From Podochytrium sp. JEL0797 (taxonomy: Eukaryota > Chytridiomycota > Chytridiomycetes > Chytridiales > Chytriomycetaceae), in the NCBI GenBank assembly GCA_027596195.1, contig JADGJG010000849.1, positions 1-11,757 of the forward strand: a DNA stretch of 11,757 nucleotides, given 5' to 3'. Position numbers and translations under genes: made by a program. Each line of letters opens with the position of its first letter. Position 1 is the stretch's first letter. Positions 1 to 6,582 of the stretch are shown here, piece by piece. The notes beneath the pieces were generated by a model that saw nothing but the letters and a program-made list of their open reading frames with translations, searched no databases and was not told the DNA's origin.

Positions 1-107
1 ACGATCCAATCAGGGAATTCAGAAACGCGTATGCTGCGCCAGCCCCTTCTTCTGGTCAATATCAACAGCTTCCGCCGCCTCCGCCTTCGGGGCAGGGATA
101 TCGTTGA
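1..107 (+). CDS. 3' end of a second copy of the Whi5-like P/Q-rich gene (partial, cut by window edge)
   Basis: The reading frame is open from base 3 (GAT) to a TGA at 105-107 and encodes about 34 residues, including IREFRNAYAAP, SSGQYQQLPPPPP and the ending GQGYR. It aligns residue for residue with the last ~35 codons of the complete gene ending at 3317 (IRDFRNAYGAS, SGQYQQLPPPPP, GQGYRR). The codons are similar but not identical, with clustered differences such as the AAPAPSS stretch and loss of the final Arg. The differences keep the frame, so this looks like a coding paralogue and not a pseudogene tail. It lies in the same orientation as the complete gene, which implies a head-to-tail tandem duplication. 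Only the low-complexity tail is visible, so function can only be inferred from the downstream copy. Confidence 0.75.
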   Translation, partial: DPIREFRNAYAAPAPSSGQYQQLPPPPPSGQGYR

Positions 108-151
108 GAGCTGGGAATGGAAGGAATCGCTTGTTTATACCTTCTCTTGTC

Positions 152-157
152 AATAAA
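152..157 (+). terminator. Putative poly(A) signal of the upstream gene copy
   Basis: A perfect AATAAA lies 45 nt after the stop at 105-107, in a T-rich stretch suitable for 3'-end formation. The sequence is explicit; the role is inferred. Confidence 0.5.
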
Positions 158-1077
158 TTTCCATACTCTTTTCATTCTCATTCTATTTCTGCTCAATAAT
201 GTTACGCCAGCCCATGCCCCATTTATGCACTGCTTCACACAACGAGCGGGGAAAATTCAATGAGAATGTGAGGTAATAATGGTCGCAAATGGAAATCGCG
301 TTCCTTTGAGTGATGAACGATCGTCAACGACCAGTTCAGCAGCCGCCTTCGATACGTTCTGTGGCTTGATCACTCATTAATATAAGCCTGCAAAATGTAT
401 GGTATAGCGTCGGCCACGCACGCGTTGCTGGTGCTCATATTTTTCGTATCGTTTCGATCGATCGTAGGTTAAATTGGGACAGGAGAAAATGAGGAACAGG
501 CGAATAGAAAGTAGCCACGTTGAAATGTGCGTGTTTTGATTGAATCTCCAGATGATTTCCTCATCAATCGCGAGCCCTTCTCAGTCAGCTCGTTTCGTGA
601 TGAAAACCGCAACCAGCAGCAACCAAGTTCAAAATCACCCACCCGTCGCGTGTTGCTGCATCAAAAGAGACACAGTTCTAGATCTGTTTGGTTCCTTTTT
701 TTGGCAATGCAATGAGTTGGTTTTCGGTGCTTGGCTCACATAATTCAAGACTTGAAAAAGAAGAAAAATGCCCAAATTAACTTATTGCTGGGTGGAAGCT
801 CGTTCCTGTTTTATGATATTCGTGACGTGAAAGCTTCTTCTTTCGGAGCGTGCAAAATTTCTGATTGAAACTGATTTTGTCGGCCCGGCCCACCCGCATG
901 AAAGGTTTGCCATTTTCCTCGTCATGGATAATGCACGGGCAATGTTATGAGGCCTGTTCTATATCTTGGATACACAACCGTCACTTACAAATGATTTTTC
1001 TTTTTCCTGATTGACAACACACAAGGCGTGAAAATTTTCCAGAGGCACAAAAAAATCTCAAAAAAATCGCAGCCTCA
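158..1077. other. Intergenic region / 5' flank of the Whi5-like gene, no gene seen
   Basis: I see no convincing gene in about 920 bp. The open frames are short, overlap each other in different frames and match no family I know. The region is AT-richer than its flanks, with homopolymer tracts that increase toward the ATG at 1078. Explicit but weak signals are a TATAAG at 381-386, one ACGCGT (MCB-like G1/S box) at 420-425 and a palindromic CGATCGATCG at 455-464. It is most simply the 3' flank of the upstream copy plus the promoter and 5' leader of the downstream gene. A 5' non-coding exon cannot be excluded. Confidence 0.5.
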
Positions 1078-3317
1078 ATGAATCTCTCCAACGGCCGCAA
1101 TGATGCCATATCAGCAAGCGCACTGCTTGCTTCCGTGTACCCCCTGGACTCGGACCACCCGTCCCAGAGCACTCATCCCATTGAAGGCCTTGGATCCGAT
1201 CCTTTTCGAGTTTTGTCGGCGCATGACAAGTCGGCGAGCCCTGCTTTGGCCCGAAACAACGAAGTCATCTCCATTTCGTCATCGCCCGTGCATCAAGCGA
1301 GTCCGTTGGGGAATGTCATTACGCTTTATTCGGAGGCATCTTCGCCCGTTTCCGACGTGGTTGTGCCCGAGGAAACTGTGGAGGAAGTGGAGGTGGCTCT
1401 CTCGTCGCCGCTGGAAATGGACGCTCGGTACCAACACGCTGTTTTGGTACGTATTTTATTCTTTCTTTGTTCCCTCTGTTCTTTTTTTTGCGGCTGGGGT
1501 CGAGGACAATTGGACGTGTCCAGTTGACCTCCATATTGTGGCTTGTGGGAAATTGCGCGCATTTCCGAGACAATTTTCTTGCGATGTGACAATTTTTTTT
1601 CGGACACCAACAAAAAAACCGAAAAACTGATTCTGTTTTCTATACATTCAAATAGCTCGCATACACACTCAAGAGGCGTTTGGCATATGCCGCCTACAAA
1701 GTGCAAAACGGATGGGAGCACGAGTCGTTCGAAAACGTGCGCAAGTGGACCGACGAAAAGTACGACAAGCTGTCCGACTACAAGAAGAAGAAGGCGGCCG
1801 TGCTGGCCAAGAAGAAGCTGGCGCTGTTTGTGGATGCGGATCGCCTGTCTGGGGGCAAGAGTGCGGTGATTGGGAAGGCCAAGATTGACGCGTCGCAAAA
1901 GTCGAGTCCCATCAGCAATTCGTTGGCCAAGCATGGTATCAGCAAGAAAGCGGCGCGGGCGGGCTCTGTGGTGGAGGACCATGCGGATTGGTTGAGTGGA
2001 TCGCGCAAGAAGGCCAAATCGGAAGCCTCGAACGAGAGTAATGTCGCATCGCAAAAGTCGAGTCCCGTCTGCGATTCGTCGGCCAAGCATGGTGTCAGCA
2101 AAATTTCGGCGCATGCGAGTTCGGTGGTGGAGGAGCATGCGGATCGGTTGTCGCGCAGGAAGTCCAAATCGGAAGCCTCGAACGAGAGTGTTGGCAAGGC
2201 CAAGATTATCGCGTCGCAAAAGTTGATTCCTGTCAGAGATTTGCCGGCCAACCATGGTATCAGCATAAATGTGGCGCGGGCGAGTTCGGTGGTGGAGGAG
2301 CATGCGGATCGATTAGTTACGCTAGGTCCCTTGATTACTCGCGCAGATCTGGCAGTTCTCGACGACTTGATCCTTCTTGATCACAACGACATGATTCTGT
2401 CTCTTCTCGACGACTCCGTGGCTGCTACCAAGAAAGTGACGTCGAGTTCTCCGTCCCAGCCGGTGCATCAGAAGCCAGCGTCTGTTCCCACTCATCCCAT
2501 TCAGTTACAGCAGCAGCGACCCTCCGTCGCAGTACCTCCCAGAAATAGTCAAGCTGTTAGTACGGCTCAATTCCCCGCTCAGCAGCAACGCCAGTCGCAA
2601 CCTCCATCGTCGTCGCCTTACAACCAGTTGCCAGTTTCCCTGGAGACGCCACCCCGCTCTCAAGTCATTTACGATTTCCAAGCACTGCAGTTTCAAAGCC
2701 GTCCTTTGGGCCCTCCAGCTCCATACCCGCAAGATCCTCGCAACAATTCTCAACTCAACGCGACTTGGTTGACTCAGGGCGGACCTGGGCCTTACAACGA
2801 CAACCTCGCTGGAGCTGGGAACAACTACCCGCCTTCCTATTTGCAACCATACCCCCCTTCCGCGTCTGCAGGATACCCGGCTTCGTATCAGCTCAGTCCC
2901 TACGCGAATCCGCACGAACTCGCGTCGCCCTACGACATCGGATACAACTACCAACCCTCCCAATACCGACCCGATCCACGAGGGGCCCCGCAACCGTCTC
3001 CATACACGTTGAATCCGCCGAGCAGCTCGCAGCCGTCGCCCTCCGCGGTCCCGTACGGACAGCCCCCGAATGGAGGAGGAAGTGGGATGTTGTTTTCACA
3101 AGGTGGAGGCGGTGGTGTCTCTTCGGGGCGATTGTTCAGCTCGGATGCTGGGAGTTATCCGCCTCTTCAAACATATCCGCAGTATGCTCCTCGACCGCGT
3201 CCCACTCACGATCCAATCAGGGATTTCAGAAACGCGTATGGTGCGTCGGTTCCTCCTTCTGGTCAATATCAACAGCTTCCGCCGCCGCCGCCTTTGGGGC
3301 AGGGATACCGCCGTTGA
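1078..3317 (+). CDS. Whi5/Nrm1-like SP-rich protein with three internal repeats (2 exons)
   Basis: Exon 1 is 1078-1446 (123 codons, phase 0). The intron is 1447-1655 (GTACGT...AATAG, 209 nt, possible CTGAT branch site at 1627-1631). Exon 2 is 1656-3317, giving 676 residues. Splicing joins ARYQHAVL to LAYTLKRRLAYAAYKVQNGW (motif about residues 118-143). This resembles the GTB motif (L-K-x-R-L-x-x-A-x-Y-K-V-Q) by which Whi5/Nrm1-type fungal repressors bind G1/S transcription factors. That family call is from recognition, not a search. A basic K/D/E segment follows, then three tandem repeats (about residues 195-343), then a disordered half rich in Pro, Gln, Ser, Tyr and Gly. SP dipeptides are numerous (five in exon 1), with one TPPR, as expected of a CDK-controlled protein. 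The start is the first ATG of the open exon; longer 5' exons are possible. A tandem paralogue ends at 107. The family call is moderate; the gene model is good. Confidence 0.65.
1869..2315 (+). repeat. Three in-frame tandem repeats within the Whi5-like gene
   Basis: The units lie at about 1869-2039 (57 codons), 2040-2189 (50) and 2190-2315 (42, truncated). Shared elements, in order, are (V/I)GKAKI, ASQKSSP, AKHGISK, SSVVEEHADRLS and SKSEASNES. The second unit lacks the GKAKI start and the third lacks the RKSKSEASNES end. The units are similar at both DNA and protein level, which points to fairly recent internal duplication. No known domain is recognised. Each unit mixes an SP site, an acidic VVEEHAD helix-like stretch and a basic KSK stretch. 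Confidence 0.85.
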
Positions 3318-3472
3318 GAGTTGTCCGAAGGAATTTTTATCCATGCCAAATAATATATCCTTTATCTTACAAATTGCAGTTTTTACGAACATGGTAGTCG
3401 TAATGTGTCGGGTAAATGAGAAAACGAATCTCTCTCCCTGCATTCTACATATGCGCGAGTTTGGAAAAGAGG

Positions 3473-3665
3473 CGCCTCCCACTGCCCAAACGAATGTTCA
3501 CAGACGTTTCCCCCCCTCGCGACACAAAACGCGAAATAACACACAAAAACGCCGCAACTGTGCCATCGGATTGCTTGGGGCACCCGGGCGCTCAATGTCT
3601 GGGAGTATTGGGAGGGGGTTGGGATTGCGAATGCACGACTTTTCTATAGCACATTCGTTTTTGAG
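3473..3665 (-). pseudogene. Decayed duplicate of the 3' end of the Ulp1 protease gene
   Basis: This segment repeats 3815-4035 of the intact Ulp1 gene in the same orientation. The part at 3473-3583 matches 3815-3926 at about 95% (I count four substitutions and a one-base gap in ~112 positions). It encodes most of the region around the catalytic Cys, including SCGVFVCYFAFCVARG and CEHSFGQWEA. The rest, to about 3665, is much more diverged and has lost roughly 25 bases. The one-base deletion falls just before the Cys codon (GGCACAG against GGCAACAG), so the upstream PKQ-equivalent is out of frame. There is no His or Asp portion. Homology ends abruptly near 3473. It is a truncated, non-functional copy as a protease. 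Confidence 0.85.
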
Positions 3666-3699
3666 AGTGGAATCAACACAATCACAATCTCCTTATTGA

Positions 3700-3705
3700 T
3701 TTATT
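3700..3705 (-). terminator. Putative poly(A) signal of the Ulp1 gene
   Basis: The plus-strand TTTATT reads AATAAA on the minus strand, 38 nt after the Ulp1 TAG (3743-3745). It lies between the gene and the duplicated fragment, so the fragment is probably outside the Ulp1 transcript unless read-through occurs. Confidence 0.5.
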
Positions 3706-3742
3706 GAGGGAATGAAAAGCCAAATCTCTTACGCCATTGTAT

Positions 3743-5145
3743 CTACACCACGAATCCCAATGCAAGCAACACGGGCAGCGTAATCACATGCGCGACCCCT
3801 CGTCGAAACAAATCCGCCTCCCACTGCCCAAACGAATGTTCACACACGTTTTCCCCCCTCGCGACACAAAACGCGAAATAACACACAAAAACGCCGCAAC
3901 TGTTGCCATCGGTTTGTTTGGGGCAGCCTGGCACGCGATTCACAAGCTCGAACGTTTCAATGGCGGGGATGTTGGGAGGGGGCTGAGTTTTCGAAGGAAT
4001 GACTTTGTGGAGCCATTCGTCTTGGAGGTATCGTTTGAGGTGGGAGAGGACGCGGTTGGCGTAGACGGTGGAGCCGGGAAGACTGTCAAGGAAGGTGATT
4101 TTGAATGTGCGGAGGCAGATGAATGCAAAGCACCTTGAAGGAAATCCAGATAAGAAATATGGATATGGTATCGCACAAAGATGCTCAAAAAGGCTTCAAA
4201 TAAATCTTACCAATGGGTGTTCCCCTTGTTGATTGGGATCGCGATCCGCTCAAACTCAAAAATGCCGGCCTTTGTTTGGCGTTTCGTCCACCTCCTCACG
4301 CTTTCGTAATCATACCCTTCCTTGACTCTCTTGTTGCTCCCGAGAAGAGAGTAGAAGAATGTGTTGAAGAATTTGATACGGGGAAATGCAATTTGCAGCG
4401 CGGCGATATACGCGTTGATGGCCTCGTCCGAGAGCCAAGTGGTCGGTCGAATCATGGACGTGATTAGTTCTGGGGTCACGGGGTTGCTTGAGATTTCTGT
4501 GAGTGGCGATTGTGAGGTTTGGGCGAACGTTGCTTTGATTCTTGATTGCAAGGTTTCGGACTCGGATGGTTTTGTCAATGTCGTGGATCGTTTTTGAAAT
4601 GGGGCAGTGGACGGAGGAGATGATTTACGCAACTTCAGTCTCGAGGATCGCGCGGTTGAATTGGTGAACAGGGAGATCAGGGATACAAAGGCTTCGAGTG
4701 ATAGGGACTGTGTGCGCTGGGCATCGAGGGCCTGATTGAGCTTCGCGACGGGGAGATCCGTTAAGGGGAAGACAACTTTAGCAGCGGCAGATAGCGCAGT
4801 GTCTGTGTCGTCGCGCGTGAGATCAATGACGACGGGGGCATCGCCCGTGAGGTCGATGTGGGCAACGACGCGTGGCGGGCCTGAAGGGCGCGAGTTGCGC
4901 GTCGTGCGCGGAGCGCGCTTCGTGTGCTTCGTGTGTGTCGTGCGTGCAGGGGGGTGCTTGCGGGGCGTAAAGGGCTTTGCGCGTGGCGTCGGCGTCGCGG
5001 CGAGGGGCGGCGCCAACGGGAGCGAAGACCGCGGCTTCATCCGCGAGTATGTCTTGCTGACTTTGCCGTGGAGCATGGGCAGGCGGGCCATGGGCTCGCG
5101 AGGTGCCGCCGAGGAAGAGTAGAAGGAGGCGGTGCCGATACCCAT
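3743..5145 (-). CDS. ULP1: Ulp1/SENP-type SUMO protease (C48 family), 2 exons
   Basis: This is a cysteine protease that matures SUMO and removes it from conjugates. Exon 1 is 5145-4211, the intron 4210-4134 (GTAAGA...TTCAAG, 77 nt) and exon 2 4133-3743, giving 441 residues. Splicing restores the Trp of the HW motif. The catalytic domain starts near TWLSDEAINAYIA and contains FFNTFFY and GYDYESVRRWTK. The tetrad is visible: His311 in NTHW, Asp328 in TFLDSLPG, Gln385 and Cys391 in PKQTDGNSCGVF. All are present, so the enzyme should be active. The N-terminal ~210 residues are disordered and rich in Arg, Pro and Thr. They hold two adjacent SUMO-interaction-like motifs, AHIDLT (95-100) and VVIDLT (105-110), the second followed by RDD. 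The C-terminus ends in an uncharged hydrophobic stretch (VITLPVLLALGFVV). The start is a clear ATG opening the frame. The copy at 3473-3665 derives from this gene. Confidence 0.93.
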
Positions 5146-5275
5146 CCGTTGCGAATTACTAGTTTTTTTTTAAGGGGAATGTCGGACATCGAAAGGGGGG
5201 AGTGGAGGAGAAATTAGAACTGCCTCTTATGTGTTACTCGAAAACGTAATGCAGAAAAACCAAATGCAAAAAAAG

Positions 5276-6511
5276 TCAATATGCAACCACGTGCGCTCCT
5301 GTCAAATACTGGAGGTACTCCTTCACTCCAGTCTCATCGTGATTCGCCATTTTCGCGTTATGGATCACTCGCAGTGTCGGGTCGGCTTTCTGAACGCTTG
5401 CGATCTCTTCCTTGGTGAACTCCCATCCATCTCCTGTGATGTCCACCACCAAAGCTCGGTTGGCCTTTGCCATACACAACTTGCTTTTAACTGCCTCAAT
5501 CCTGGCGTTTCGTGAAATGGCAAACTCCATCATGACTTCCGCATCCACGTTGCTCGAATTACAACTAATATCCAGCGTTTCGAGCTCATCAGCGCGAGTT
5601 GCGAGATGGAAGAGAGCTGTTTGTTTGGGTACGAATTTCGTCAATCTTTCGGTTCCCAGACGATGAAACTCTTTTCAATTGAAATTGCGCTTCACCTTTT
5701 TGGAATCCCACCCTCGAAACCGCAAAACATGCCGCCATCTTCAACACCTGCACCCTTTCAGCCATGCGCCCACACACTGCCAACACGCCCACGTCTGAAA
5801 CGCGTGGACACTGGCTGAAATTCAAATCCACCAATTCCACGCAATTCCTGGCCAAAAACTGCACTGCGCCGTCATCCAAATACGTATTCGACACGTCCAA
5901 TTTCGTCAACTCTTGCGTGAGTGTTGGGAGAAACGGGATCAAATTGACGGACAAGTATCGACACCCGCCCAACTCCAACCTCTTGACATGAGGCGTGTGT
6001 TTGAGGACGGAAATGACGTGGTTGTCTGTCACGTCTTGATGCGGCGCGTTGACAATCTCAACGTGATTCAACCGCGTGTGGAATCGCGTCAACATTGGTT
6101 TCGAAATACGCAACAGTTTGGTGGAGTTTATGTCGGCTTTGAAACGGATCATGCGGGTCCCGTTTCGGGTCATTTGGATCGTGGGTTTCGGGGACGTTGG
6201 GTGGGTGGACGGAAGTTGGGCCAGGATTCCCTTTTCGCACACGGACAGTGGCATGGCGCGCCATAATGAGGAGGAGTGTGTGTTGGTGCGCCAGTGGGTG
6301 CATACTTGGCCGGCGATCAGGAGAGTGTGGAGGTTGAGTTTTTCAAAGATGGCTTGGAGAATCTGTGTGTATTTTTGACCCCTTGGAGATTTAGGAATGG
6401 TTGCGATGGTGCCGAATGAATTGAATTGGGAAGAGGGTATACTTCGTTTGGGAGAAGGGGATCAGGGTCGGAGGAGTGGGGTGACAACGCGTCGGTGGCG
6501 TTGGTGATCAT
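5276..6511 (-). CDS. F-box / leucine-rich-repeat protein (3 exons), probable SCF substrate adaptor
   Basis: Exons are 6511-6443, 6362-5696 and 5616-5276, with introns 6442-6363 (GTATAC...ACACAG, 80 nt, phase 0) and 5695-5617 (GTGAAG...AAACAG, 79 nt, phase 1). The product is 358 residues ending at a TGA. The F-box appears only after splicing: LLPNE joins ILQAIFEKLNLHTLLIAGQV, followed by CTHWRTNTHSSSLWRAM (about residues 19-60). LRRs follow from about residue 122 to 310, with units such as VKRLELGGCRYLS, LTKLDVSNTYLDD, LVDLNFSQCPRVSD and LETLDISCNSSNVD. F-box/LRR proteins link Skp1-cullin ubiquitin ligases to substrates; the substrate cannot be read from sequence. Junctions give uninterrupted LRR phase, which supports the model. 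The start ATG at 6511 is the first in frame. The gene is divergent from the broken TPR gene, about 70 bp apart. Confidence 0.88.
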
Positions 6512-6582
6512 TTCTTCAGAAAAAATTGTCACTATGTTTCTCGCTCCTCCTCTTTGCAACCTCTACCCCCCTCAAGCAAGAA
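6512..6582. promoter_or_regulatory. Short head-to-head intergenic gap between F-box gene and TPR pseudogene
   Basis: Only 71 bp separate the two divergent ATGs (6511 minus, 6583 plus). If both starts are right, this gap plus the 5' coding ends must hold both promoters. It has an A-rich tract followed by pyrimidine-rich sequence on the plus strand (CTCCTCCTCTTTGC). No specific factor site is identified. Confidence 0.35.

Noticed and set aside
420..425. ACGCGT (MCB-like G1/S box) upstream of the Whi5-like gene
   Set aside because: A single copy about 650 bp from the ATG. The same hexamer occurs inside several coding regions of this CG-rich-motif genome (for example 6487-6492), so it carries little weight.
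527..743. Two overlapping small open frames in the 5' flank
   Set aside because: Both are short, low in complexity, overlap in different frames and match nothing I know.
1326..2303. Long minus-strand open frame (325 codons) across the Whi5-like gene
   Set aside because: It is the complement of the repeat-containing coding region. Its own repeats mirror the plus-strand repeats, it crosses the intron, and it shows no recognisable domain.
2505..2993. Minus-strand open frame opposite the P/Q-rich region
   Set aside because: Long antisense frames are expected opposite proline/glutamine-rich coding sequence. It has no start context or domain.
1078..6511. Whi5-like, SUMO protease and F-box genes as a functional cell-cycle cluster
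   Set aside because: Orientation and spacing give no sign of co-regulation, and adjacency of unrelated genes is normal in compact fungal genomes. Conserved synteny would be needed.
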